Position numbers and translations under genes: made by a program. A stretch of 21,709 bases of DNA from a virus, in the IMG/VR virus record IMGVR_UViG_3300027720_000035, positions 1 through 21,709 of that record; one strand, given 5' to 3'. Shown piece by piece: positions 1-5,750 of this stretch. The notes under the pieces are model-generated. The model was not told the origin of the DNA. It ran no database searches and was given only the letters and a program-made list of their open reading frames with translations. Every line of letters begins with the position of its first letter. Within the stretch, counting starts at the first letter, position 1.

Positions 1-107
1 GTAAAAAATACAAAAAATTCATTTTTAAACTAAGAATTAAAAATAAACTTGTTGTACAGTCATTTATATAGCTGAAAAATCATACTTAAAGTCAAGTTTT
101 TAAAACT

Positions 108-230
108 ATGATTCAGATGTTTCAAGGTAACTTACACCTTGTACAGTATGTTAAATACTCTAATGGTAAAACTGTTAAAAGAGTATTAGACAAGCAAGGC
201 ATCCCGATTGCTGTTGAGCAGTTGGGATAA
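108..230 (+). CDS. Possible 40-aa hypothetical protein
   Basis: An open frame from ATG to TAA gives a 40-residue basic peptide beginning MIQMFQGNLHLVQY and ending GIPIAVEQLG. An in-frame TAA lies 21 bases upstream, so the start is at 108 or at the second Met (117). Codon choice resembles the neighbouring genes. No family is recognised. Its last 15 bases are also the 5' arm of a strong RNA pairing (216-223 with 255-262), and an 8-base inverted repeat (AATACTCT/AGAGTATT) lies inside it. It could therefore be chance coding inside a structured RNA rather than a gene. Confidence 0.3.
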   Translation: MIQMFQGNLHLVQYVKYSNGKTVKRVLDKQGIPIAVEQLG

Positions 231-532
231 CCAACTATCCTAAGCATGATATAAAACTGCTCTTTATATACTCTCATCCAAGCAGGTACAGACAGATAGA
301 TAAACTAATAATACTTAGGTATTGGGTTTAGATTCCTGATAATACAAACCGATGACCAAGGATTGCAACCTTGTGAGAGTACAAATTAAAATACGTGTTG
401 CCCAAGCTCCTACAAGAATAGTCATCTTGTCAGTTCTCTTGCAAAAGAACTGTAACGGGGACAGTACAACTTTGCTTATAAGGCTACCTCGAAATAAGGT
501 AAGTAAGTGAGACCTAACTAGTCTAAAGCCTT
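216..532 (+). ncRNA. Candidate structured RNA (pseudoknot plus branched stems)
   Basis: This gene-poor stretch is rich in complementary segments. GAGCAGTT (216-223) pairs with AACTGCTC (255-262). The hairpin 249-255/263-269 (ATATAAA/TTTATAT) has a 7-base loop, ACTGCTC, complementary to 216-222, so an H-type pseudoknot is possible. GGGATA/TATCCT pairs at 224-229/236-241. Further hairpins are TAAAC/GTTTA around AATAC/GTATT (301-330), CAAGG/CCTTG (357-373), ACAAGA/TCTTGT (412-430) and, directly abutting it, CAGTTCT/AGAACTG (431-452). AAGGCT (480-485) pairs with AGCCTT (527-532) and encloses two 4-bp hairpins with 7-base loops, making a three-way junction. The strand is inferred from neighbouring genes. 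I cannot match it to a named RNA family, and no folding program was run. Confidence 0.45.
236..270 (+). repeat. Repeated hairpin element, copy 1
   Basis: Bases 236-262 match 1148-1174 at 23 of 27 positions. Both are followed by a TTTAT stretch. Two of the four differences are partners in the stem AGCA/TGCT (C245-G259 here, T1157-A1171 in copy 2), which is a compensatory change. This copy lies inside the candidate structured RNA at 216-532. Confidence 0.55.
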
Positions 533-712
533 TGTAATGTACCATTTCTACTTCCCAAGGCTAGACAGTTGTAATAAGCCAGAAATCTGATATAGATAAT
601 ACTTTTGAGTATTACTAATTGATGTAATTGGATATTATAACTGAGTGCAGAGGGGTAAACAACTTATAGAAACTTTATTAATCAACTTAAAACTAAACTT
701 AAAACTAAAATT
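533..712 (+). promoter_or_regulatory. Leader region of the zinc-ribbon gene
   Basis: There is no convincing gene in these 180 bases. Visible are a 6-bp hairpin TAATAC/GTATTA (597-602/609-614, loop TTTTGA) and an A-rich leader running up to the ATG at 713 that contains CTTTATTAATCAAC (674-686). The 12-mer ATCAACTTAAAA at 681-692 recurs at 1180-1191 before the next gene. No Shine-Dalgarno sequence is present. A promoter probably lies here, but no box stands out. Confidence 0.3.
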
Positions 713-1132
713 ATGGCAAGCGTAATTGATTACATTGAATGTCCTAACTGCAAACAAGAAGCATATAGTGACTTCTATTACAAGACAGGTGAAGAATATA
801 TTAACTGCAGTAATTGTGGTTATCATTATTCAGCTACTATTGTTAACAGAGACAAGAAATTATCTGAGTTAACACAACAAGATTGGGAAATATCTGAAAT
901 CAAAAATCCTTATGGTGCTTATAAATTAAAATTATACCATACTACTGTTACTCAATGTGGTTCATTAGAAACAGAATCTGAATATGCAGAATTACTACAA
1001 CATTTATCAAATAATGATGATGTAGAATTTTGTTCTATCTCTAGATTAGTTGATGGTAAAATTATTAATGAAGCTATCATTGATAATGGACCTGAAACTG
1101 ATTCAGCAGGATTTACTGAAGAAGATAGATAA
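713..1132 (+). CDS. Zinc-ribbon hypothetical protein
   Basis: This 139-aa protein has two CxxC pairs, C10-P-N-C13 and C32-S-N-C35, spaced like a zinc ribbon. The rest is an acidic alpha/beta region without a recognised motif, and the last 20 residues are strongly acidic (PETDSAGFTEEDR). Zinc ribbons of this kind bind nucleic acid or stabilise small regulatory proteins; which applies here cannot be told. The ATG at 713 follows an A-rich leader typical of Bacteroidota genes. The gene stands alone, with about 95 bases before the next start, and that gap holds copy 2 of the repeated hairpin. The minus-strand frames opposite it are not convincing genes. Confidence 0.8.
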   Translation: MASVIDYIECPNCKQEAYSDFYYKTGEEYINCSNCGYHYSATIVNRDKKLSELTQQDWEISEIKNPYGAYKLKLYHTTVTQCGSLETESEYAELLQHLSNNDDVEFCSISRLVDGKIINEAIIDNGPETDSAGFTEEDR

Positions 1133-1147
1133 TATTCCAAGTAAATT

Positions 1148-1182
1148 TATCCTGAGTATGATATTAAACTACTCACTTTATC
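1148..1182 (+). repeat. Repeated hairpin element, copy 2
   Basis: This copy matches copy 1 (236-262) at 23 of 27 bases. TGAGTA (1153-1158) pairs with TACTCA (1170-1175) over an 11-base loop. Alternatively GATA (1160-1163) pairs with TATC (1179-1182), leaving ACTACTC in the loop, complementary to upstream GAGTA: the same pseudoknot-like option as in copy 1. It lies about 45 bases before the start codon at 1227 and may act in termination of the upstream gene or in the leader of the downstream gene. Confidence 0.55.
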
Positions 1183-1198
1183 AACTTAAAAATCAATT

Positions 1199-1210
1199 TA
1201 TTTATTAACT
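1199..1210 (+). promoter_or_regulatory. TATTTATTAACT leader element, copy 1
   Basis: The 12-mer TATTTATTAACT ends 16 bases before the ATG at 1227 and continues as CTCAAAA. The same 12-mer occurs at 3495-3506 and 4271-4282, each time just upstream of a start codon. It may be a promoter-proximal or translation-leader element. AT-rich composition makes short matches less telling, but position and spacing are conserved. Confidence 0.4.
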
Positions 1211-1226
1211 CTCAAAAACAAAAACA

Positions 1227-2138
1227 ATGAGAAATTTATCTACCAAGGGTTTAAGCATGTCCCAAGCACAATCAATTAGTAACTTGTGCAATCAAAATGC
1301 TTTAGAGATTCAGCGTGAGTTGGAATCTTACAACAACTGCAGTAAATCTATTGTTATAGACAAGCAGTCTTATGTGATGCAAGAGCCATCTGTGATTCCG
1401 GATAATATCCTTGAGAAATTAAAGTTCAAGGGTGATCTCCATGCTTGCCAAGCATTCCTTATGGAAGCTATCAAGGGTAAAGATGCTGAGATAGAGAGAA
1501 TACAGAACACACGTCCTGATTTCTCTCATCTTGTGGAACCACAGAGAGAGTATGCACCTGACTATGATGTTATTCATACTGTGGATGAATCATGGGGATG
1601 GTCTAAGCTTACTGATGCAGAATACTCAGAATATTTGCAAGCAGAAGCTATGGCAGCTCACTTGGGTCAATTTATCCATAAGAATGGTAAGTTGTCTAGT
1701 CTTAGAAAAGAGTTATCTAACATGCCTAGCATTGAATGGTTCAATGTAGAGGATGGTAAGAAGACTCCGGTTAAGATTACTAAGCATCATAATTCTCAGG
1801 ATTTATTAGAAATCCATGAGGATATTGCTGAGCAACACCGTCAGTATGAACAACGTGTAAACTATTTCAAAGCTAAGGTTAAAAACTTGGTTAGTGATGA
1901 GAATGCACGGATCCAGCGTGAGAATGCAGACATGGCTGCTGCTTTCTTAAGTCTTGAAGAAACTCTTAACAGAGAATATAGACTTGCTATGGATGCATAC
2001 AAGGGTGAGTTGCTTAGACTTACTATGGAATTTAATGCTCAACGAGAGTTGGATGTTAAAGCTGCTGCAGCATTGAGAATCAATGTTGATCCTAGATTTC
2101 AGAAAGTTATTGACTTGTTCATGACACCTGAAAAATAG
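1227..2138 (+). CDS. Coiled-coil hypothetical phage protein
   Basis: This 303-aa protein has no catalytic motif that I recognise. The N-terminus reads MRNLSTKGLSMSQAQSISNL, and a second possible start is M11 (1257). Residues about 205-285 are rich in E, K, R, A and L without proline, suggesting long helices or a coiled coil (EENARIQREN-type repeats, then LSLEETLNREYRLAMDAYKG). A mid region with ESWGWSKLTDAEY looks globular. The length and single-gene layout, with long structured intergenic DNA on both sides, suggest a separately transcribed unit. The TAG stop is real: what follows is non-coding. Function unknown; a structural or scaffold-like role is only a guess from the helices. Confidence 0.8.
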   Translation: MRNLSTKGLSMSQAQSISNLCNQNALEIQRELESYNNCSKSIVIDKQSYVMQEPSVIPDNILEKLKFKGDLHACQAFLMEAIKGKDAEIERIQNTRPDFSHLVEPQREYAPDYDVIHTVDESWGWSKLTDAEYSEYLQAEAMAAHLGQFIHKNGKLSSLRKELSNMPSIEWFNVEDGKKTPVKITKHHNSQDLLEIHEDIAEQHRQYEQRVNYFKAKVKNLVSDENARIQRENADMAAAFLSLEETLNREYRLAMDAYKGELLRLTMEFNAQRELDVKAAAALRINVDPRFQKVIDLFMTPEK

Positions 2139-2349
2139 TGTACTGATACTAGGTGAGTAGGGGATAGGCACAAGCTGATTCCTCTACTCTTTATATCTAG
2201 TGACAAGAATTTTTTTAATAAAGTTTGTGGTGATACCACTTATAAAATTAAAATTACTAATAATTACCGCTTCTCTTCAAACTATAAAAACTGAGATAGA
2301 ACTCCCACGTTAGACAGGTTATGCATTATATGCAATTGGCTAACATTGA

Positions 2350-2373
2350 GACTTAGTATTTGTATTTGCCTTT
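2350..2373 (+). repeat. Direct repeat, copy 1
   Basis: GACTTAGTATTTG, then ATTTG and CTTT, recurs 42 bases later (2392-2415) with single-base differences. Both copies lie inside the 3' half of the candidate structured RNA. Confidence 0.5.
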
Positions 2374-2391
2374 GAAGAAGAGAAGGCCTTT

Positions 2392-2415
2392 GACTTAGTA
2401 TTTGAATTTGACTTT
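2392..2415 (+). repeat. Direct repeat, copy 2
   Basis: This is the second copy of the GACTTAGTATTTG-type repeat (first at 2350-2373). It follows the AAGGCCTT palindrome at 2383-2390. The pair may reflect a small tandem duplication or two equivalent protein or RNA binding sites. Confidence 0.5.
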
Positions 2416-2482
2416 AGCTATATATTCTTGTCACTGGGTGACTATGATTTTATATTATGATTAACAATTTAAAAATAAACTT

Positions 2483-2827
2483 ATGAATAAAACTGTCCCT
2501 TTTGGTTACCATTCATTTGGTAGTCACACTCTGATTAAACTTAACATGAACCTTACACCTGAAGATGCTGCTGAAATCAGGAAAGAATATGATTTCAATG
2601 TCATGTACTGCAATAGCAGAAAGAATCCATACCTCTATAGAATAGAAGGTGTTGTAGGTTGGAATAAAACAGGAAGTGAAAAGTACATGATATGGTTTGA
2701 AAAACTCAAAATATATCAAGTTAATGCTAAGATGCATAAACTTGCATGTCAGAAACAAGCACTATTAGATAGTGTATTAGGTATGGAAAATTATATCCAG
2801 CCTGTTGATTTAGATTTACCTTTTTAA
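2483..2827 (+). CDS. Hypothetical protein, 114 aa
   Basis: The protein starts MNKTVPFGYHSFGSH and has a helical middle (LTPEDAAEIRKEYDF) followed by a K-rich helix near residues 85-100. The mixed charge and aromatic content suggest a small soluble globular protein. No family is recognised. The ATG follows a leader (TTAAAAATAAACTT) that also occurs near base 37. It ends 5 bases before the lipoprotein gene, so 2483-3412 probably form one transcript of four small genes preceding the tRNA. Confidence 0.7.
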   Translation: MNKTVPFGYHSFGSHTLIKLNMNLTPEDAAEIRKEYDFNVMYCNSRKNPYLYRIEGVVGWNKTGSEKYMIWFEKLKIYQVNAKMHKLACQKQALLDSVLGMENYIQPVDLDLPF

Positions 2828-2832
2828 AATTT

Positions 2833-2976
2833 ATGATTATGAAAACAATTGCAATTGTAGTATTATGGTTTGTATTTATTGGTGTACTAGCAACTTTTGT
2901 TAGTTGTGCCAGCGGTCACCACTGTGACGCTTATGGTCAGACAAAGCAAGTGGAAACTAAAACTGTAAGCAAATGA
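2833..2976 (+). CDS. Small lipoprotein, 47 aa
   Basis: A 47-residue frame encodes a hydrophobic N-terminal segment (residues 4-22, IAIVVLWFVFIGVLATF) followed by a lipobox-like V-S-C with Cys25, then the motif ASGHHCDAYG and a short polar tail. This is the layout of a signal-peptidase-II lipoprotein, so the mature peptide would be about 23 residues tethered to a membrane. An -HxCDAY- motif after the lipid Cys is, from memory, common in tiny Bacteroidota lipoproteins. The stop codon overlaps the next start (ATGA at 2973-2976), indicating translational coupling. Such small phage lipoproteins can act in superinfection exclusion, but nothing here shows that. Confidence 0.75.
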   Translation: MIMKTIAIVVLWFVFIGVLATFVSCASGHHCDAYGQTKQVETKTVSK

Positions 2977-3224
2977 TTTACAGAAAATTAAGAAAACTAG
3001 AAGAGCAAAAGAGGGACATACAGTCCCTCATTATTGCTGCATACCAGTCCGGAGCAGATCCTGATGTGGTTATAATTAGAGTAAGTGATCTAATATGGGA
3101 TATAGACATACTAGACAGAGAAATAGAAGAAGAGAAAATTTTCTTAGGTTTCAAATGGGGTCTTGCATTGTTTTTATTTGCATCTGTATCATTTGTTATT
3201 TACGGATTAATATTATCTAAATGA
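2973..3224 (+). CDS. Coiled-coil protein with C-terminal membrane anchor
   Basis: This 83-aa protein has an N-terminal charged helix (KLRKLEEQKRDIQ), a second acidic helix (DILDREIEEEK) and a single hydrophobic segment at about residues 60-81 ending LILSK. It therefore looks tail-anchored, with the coiled-coil part in the cytoplasm. The start overlaps the lipoprotein stop and its own stop overlaps the next start (ATGA at 3221-3224), so the three are probably made together. Partnership with the preceding lipoprotein in an envelope complex is an inference from the coupling alone. Confidence 0.75.
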   Translation: MIYRKLRKLEEQKRDIQSLIIAAYQSGADPDVVIIRVSDLIWDIDILDREIEEEKIFLGFKWGLALFLFASVSFVIYGLILSK

Positions 3225-3412
3225 AAATAGTATTTTTATGGTACTTAATGACAGGAACTGTCAAATACCAACAAACAATGGACGGACATAAACAGTATGC
3301 TCTATTCTTTAAAGATGGCAAAGTTGTAGACTATGCCTATAAAGCTGAGATACTGGAATATATTAAGTCCGGAACTTTTGAGTATGATGAGACATTAGAG
3401 CTCAAAAAGTAA
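3221..3412 (+). CDS. Hypothetical protein, 63 aa
   Basis: A 63-aa beta-rich protein beginning MKIVFLWYLMTGTVKYQQ and containing FFKDGKVVDYAYK, a pattern of short strands with a G-K turn. No cysteine cluster or obvious transmembrane segment is seen beyond the weakly hydrophobic first ten residues. It is coupled to the upstream membrane-protein gene by a 4-base overlap and ends 7 bases before the tRNA. Function unknown. Confidence 0.7.
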   Translation: MKIVFLWYLMTGTVKYQQTMDGHKQYALFFKDGKVVDYAYKAEILEYIKSGTFEYDETLELKK

Positions 3413-3419
3413 TACTCTT

Positions 3420-3493
<74 letters not shown>

Positions 3494-3494
3494 C

Positions 3495-3506
3495 TATTTA
3501 TTAACT
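3495..3506 (+). promoter_or_regulatory. TATTTATTAACT leader element, copy 2
   Basis: The 12-mer is identical to 1199-1210 and 4271-4282. It begins two bases after the tRNA and ends 12 bases before the ATG at 3519. Confidence 0.35.
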
Positions 3507-3518
3507 AAAATCACTTAT

Positions 3519-3746
3519 ATGGATTACAATGAGAAACTTATAACATCTGTTATGGGATTTAACTTTGCTGTTTCAGTTAAAGATGAATATAACCAATTGG
3601 TTAAACAGGGTATAAAATATACTATTAACATATCAAAAAATGAAAAACCTAGAGCTATTAATAGAATTACTAATAAAAAATGGTTTACACATTTCAATGA
3701 TGGTCTATATAACAAAATATTAGACTATAGAAAAAACAATGACTAG
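3519..3746 (+). CDS. Hypothetical protein, 75 aa
   Basis: A basic 75-aa protein with the segments VSVKDEYNQLVKQG and ISKNEKPRAINRITNKKW. It is rich in lysine and asparagine, with no cysteine or membrane segment. It lies between the tRNA and a strong terminator (3798-3819), so it is probably the last gene of its transcript. No family is recognised. The opposite-strand frame of similar length is not convincing. Confidence 0.65.
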   Translation: MDYNEKLITSVMGFNFAVSVKDEYNQLVKQGIKYTINISKNEKPRAINRITNKKWFTHFNDGLYNKILDYRKNND

Positions 3747-3797
3747 ATACTTAAGACAGTGTATTCCTGCGAATATGCTTTTCCTGACCAAATAATA

Positions 3798-3819
3798 GGG
3801 GGTAGAAGTGCCCCCTTTT
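3798..3819 (+). terminator. Rho-independent terminator
   Basis: GGGGG (3798-3802) pairs with CCCCC (3811-3815) around the 8-base loop TAGAAGTG, followed by TTTT. The flanking AATAATA and TTTTATTGTT can extend the stem. It closes the transcript containing the tRNA and the 75-aa gene. Confidence 0.85.
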
Positions 3820-3903
3820 ATTGTTAGCTATATACTACATTATTTTATTTTGCACAAGCAATTATACTTGATTTTATCACGTATTTTTACTACAGAATAA
3901 ATA

Positions 3904-4176
3904 ATGTTATATCAGTTACCAAACGGGAAGGTTGTGCATCTAAGCATAGAGGAATATCTAGAACTTACAGATCTTGATATACAGTTCTTAATGTCTATAG
4001 ATTATGGTGAACATATCTTAGACCCTTTTACCGGTTCTGCTGTTGAGAAAAACACCAGAGAAAAGTATATTGATACAGATTTTCTTCCACTTGAAGATTA
4101 TGACCTTAATGATATACCATCAGATGATTTACCATTTGATGATATCATTGACTTAGAGGATCCAATGGATAACTAG
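3904..4176 (+). CDS. Acidic hypothetical protein, 90 aa
   Basis: A 90-aa, very acidic protein. Its C-terminal third is a run of Asp/Glu-rich repeats (LEDYDLNDIPSDDLPFDD, then IIDLEDP). Small, highly acidic early phage proteins are often DNA mimics or inhibitors of host DNA-binding proteins, but no such family is recognised and this remains a possibility only. The gene has its own leader after the terminator at 3819; a CAAG/CTTG hairpin (3855-3870) followed by TTTTATC precedes the ATG. Its TAG stop lies inside a 9-bp stem (4174-4203). Confidence 0.75.
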   Translation: MLYQLPNGKVVHLSIEEYLELTDLDIQFLMSIDYGEHILDPFTGSAVEKNTREKYIDTDFLPLEDYDLNDIPSDDLPFDDIIDLEDPMDN

Positions 4177-4256
4177 TATTGCTAATCGCGATATGCAATA
4201 CTAAACACTTATCACTTAGCTTGAGTAACTAATGGTATAGTAAAATTTACACTCAA
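4174..4256 (+). promoter_or_regulatory. Two stem-loops between the acidic gene and the 159-aa gene
   Basis: TAGTATTGC (4174-4182) pairs with GCAATACTA (4195-4203), so the stop codon of the upstream gene is inside the stem; the loop contains the palindrome ATCGCGAT. Then TTGAGT (4221-4226) pairs with ACTCAA (4251-4256), stacked on GTAA/TTAC (4240-4250). Neither has a good T-run, so they look like processing or leader structures rather than classical terminators. Confidence 0.4.
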
Positions 4257-4270
4257 ACAATCTATTTATT

Positions 4271-4282
4271 TATTTATTAACT
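4271..4282 (+). promoter_or_regulatory. TATTTATTAACT leader element, copy 3
   Basis: The same 12-mer as at 1199 and 3495, here within TTTATTTATTTATTAACTCT. It ends 16 bases before the ATG at 4299, exactly the spacing seen at 1210/1227, and is again followed by CTC/CTT and AAAA. Confidence 0.4.
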
Positions 4283-4298
4283 CTTAAAATTAAGAAAG

Positions 4299-4778
4299 AT
4301 GAACTCTAAAGTAATCGTAACAGCTGATGCAACAACAAATTCTGTAGTAAATGTATCTGAAAATCCAGAATGGGGATATCTACGTGTAGAACAAATTAGA
4401 ACAATGATTGATGATAATGGTTTCTTGAAAAGAAAATCAGTATCTGCTATTGTACCTGGATTATTATCAGATTTACAAGCTTCAGGTTTCTTTGCAGGCC
4501 AGCAATTAGATGGTAAAATTGTGGTTGAAGAATCACTTGAGCCATTTAACAAGAAAACACCAGAGCGTGATTTGAAAGTAGCAGGTGAAACTGGTATTGT
4601 GTGTACATATGGTGGATTACCTATCTACAGAAGAACTAAATTTTCTTTAGATGGTAGTATGCAAGATATGCTTATTAAACATGATAATGTTGAAGAATTA
4701 CGTGCAGCTTATGCAAATTCTCAAAGAGCAAATACTGAAGCATTGAAAAATGCAGCAGGACAAGACTTTAATCTATAA
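4299..4778 (+). CDS. Monocistronic hypothetical protein, 159 aa
   Basis: A 159-aa soluble protein starting MNSKVIVTADATTNSVVNVS. It contains WGYLRVEQIRTMIDDNGFLK, a G-rich loop region (SGFFAGQQLDGKIVVEES), CTYGGLPIYRRTKF and a C-terminal helix ending in AAGQDFNL. The order and composition suggest a beta-barrel core with a helical tail, but no family is recognised. A nucleic-acid-binding (SSB-like) role is conceivable, yet the tail lacks the usual acidic run. It has its own leader element and is followed 23 bases later by a strong terminator, so it is expressed alone and perhaps abundantly. The minus-strand frame opposite it is a shadow. Confidence 0.85.
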   Translation: MNSKVIVTADATTNSVVNVSENPEWGYLRVEQIRTMIDDNGFLKRKSVSAIVPGLLSDLQASGFFAGQQLDGKIVVEESLEPFNKKTPERDLKVAGETGIVCTYGGLPIYRRTKFSLDGSMQDMLIKHDNVEELRAAYANSQRANTEALKNAAGQDFNL

Positions 4779-4801
4779 GATATAAAGTTGATTAGGTAAA
4801 T

Positions 4802-4825
4802 GGGGGCGGGCAACTGCCCCCTTTT
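4802..4825 (+). terminator. Rho-independent terminator
   Basis: GGGGGC (4802-4807) pairs with GCCCCC (4816-4821) around the loop GGGCAACT and is followed by TTTTATTTG. It ends the single-gene transcript of the 159-aa protein. Confidence 0.88.
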
Positions 4826-4845
4826 ATTTGTATGATTATTAATTT

Positions 4846-5346
4846 ATGAAAAAAATGTATAAAATGGAAAAATTAAAGCAGGAAATTAGAAATTATCAGT
4901 TGCAAAGTGGTAAAACATATATGCAGTATGAATCAGATGGGTATTCTCAATACCAAAACTATCTGTATAAAAGAGCATTGTATGGCCTAAATGCGCTGAC
5001 AAAAGAAGAGCTAGACACAATGTGTAGCAAAAAGAAACAAAGAATACTAAATGTATATAAGCGTGCTCAGAAAGTACTTAATGTTTTTAAACAGCAAGTT
5101 ACTAATCAATACAGCAATTATATATTCCAAACTTTATTTCCCAAAAGTCCATGGACAGAAGCTATGGTAACTTATTCTGAAGTAGATGAGAAGTATACTA
5201 ATACTTTAACTTTTAAAGATTTAAACATTGGAAAGAGTGATATTATCAGTATCTTTATGTCTGAAGGTATACTTCCTAAAAACTTTTTAAGTTTACAGGA
5301 AGCACCGGTCACTTTACCAAGACTAAAGAATGAAGCAAAAGCTTAA
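4846..5346 (+). CDS. Hypothetical protein, 166 aa
   Basis: A basic, helical 166-aa protein, rich in Y, Q and K in its first half (YMQYESDGYSQYQNYLYKRA, then LNALTKEELDTMCSKKKQRI). The second half has TLTFKDLNIGKSDIISIFMS. No catalytic motif is recognised. Other starts at M4 or M6 are possible. It overlaps the HNH gene by 17 bases and opens the long plus-strand run 4846-8789, directly after a terminator, so the promoter should lie in 4826-4845 or be supplied by read-through. The basic composition and the neighbouring nuclease and helicase fit a DNA-related role, by inference only. Confidence 0.75.
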   Translation: MKKMYKMEKLKQEIRNYQLQSGKTYMQYESDGYSQYQNYLYKRALYGLNALTKEELDTMCSKKKQRILNVYKRAQKVLNVFKQQVTNQYSNYIFQTLFPKSPWTEAMVTYSEVDEKYTNTLTFKDLNIGKSDIISIFMSEGILPKNFLSLQEAPVTLPRLKNEAKA

Positions 5347-5740
5347 AGAATGTGACGGTTGTGGAAAAGAAACCGTTATATGGAAGAACCATGGGGGATT
5401 TAAATACTGTAAATATTGTTGGAGTTGCCAAAAAGCCATTGATAGTGACAGTGTACAGAAACCAACTGACTATAAAATTCCCCAGGTTTCTTCTAAGCGA
5501 AAGAAGAAAGATGCAGAGTATCTTAAACTTAGACAAAGATATCTTACAGATTTCAGTCTATGTCAGATAGCAGTGAAAGATTGTAGTATTAATGCCACAG
5601 ATGTACATCATACATATGCTGGTGCTAATAGAGATGCTTTTTATTTGGTACAGTCCACATGGCTTGCCGTTTGTAGAAATTGTCATGACTGGGTTCATGC
5701 ACATCCAAAAGAGTCTAGGGCTCTTGGCTATTTAAAATAA
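5330..5740 (+). CDS. HNH-type endonuclease with N-terminal zinc knuckle
   Basis: This 136-aa protein has two metal-binding parts. Residues 8-33 carry C8-x2-C11 and C27-x2-C30-x2-C33, a zinc-finger-like knuckle. Residues 78-123 carry C78, C85, DVHH (91-94) and CRNCHDWVH (115-123), the pattern of a treble-clef HNH nuclease, resembling NinG-like recombination proteins of phages. HNH proteins nick or cut DNA with a single metal ion; here a recombination or DNA-processing role is likely given the helicase and ParB-like genes downstream. A basic linker (SSKRKKKDAEY) joins the halves. It overlaps the upstream gene by 17 bases. Confidence 0.8.
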   Translation: MKQKLKECDGCGKETVIWKNHGGFKYCKYCWSCQKAIDSDSVQKPTDYKIPQVSSKRKKKDAEYLKLRQRYLTDFSLCQIAVKDCSINATDVHHTYAGANRDAFYLVQSTWLAVCRNCHDWVHAHPKESRALGYLK

Positions 5741-5750
5741 TTTAAAAAAT

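Larger units (their letters stand above)
2148..2442 (+). ncRNA. Candidate structured RNA closed by a 12-bp long-range helix
   Basis: AGTGACAAGAAT (2199-2210) is perfectly complementary to ATTCTTGTCACT (2424-2435) and can close a domain of about 237 bases. Inside it are GTGGT/ACCAC (2227-2239), CTTCTCTTC/GAAGAGAAG (2270-2278 with 2377-2385), GTTAG/CTAAC (2309-2313 with 2340-2344) and TGCAT/ATGCA (2322-2334). Just 5' is a 10-bp stem with one G-U pair, GAGTAGGGGA/TCCTCTACTC (2155-2164 with 2180-2189). The alternative hairpin GTCAC-TGG-GTGAC (2430-2442) would break the long helix, so two exclusive states are possible. There is no gene in 2139-2482. The strand is assumed from the neighbours, and the RNA family is not identified. 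Confidence 0.5.

Noticed and set aside
216-532. Group I intron or tmRNA-like RNA
   Set aside because: The conserved P7/P3 core and a split flanking gene are not visible, and there is no tRNA-like end with a tag frame. The region is kept only as an unclassified structured RNA.
315-826. Minus-strand reading frames of 63-76 codons in the gap and over the first gene
   Set aside because: Their composition is unlike proteins in the window, they oppose stem-rich DNA or a plausible plus-strand gene, and no start context supports them.
1531-1749. 72-codon plus-strand frame inside the coiled-coil gene
   Set aside because: It lies wholly within the 303-aa gene in another frame, with odd composition (Met- and Leu-rich); a shadow frame.
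3904-4176. Toxin-antitoxin unit with the neighbouring small gene
   Set aside because: The neighbours are separated by a strong terminator and share no typical toxin fold or autoregulatory operator; acidity alone is not enough.
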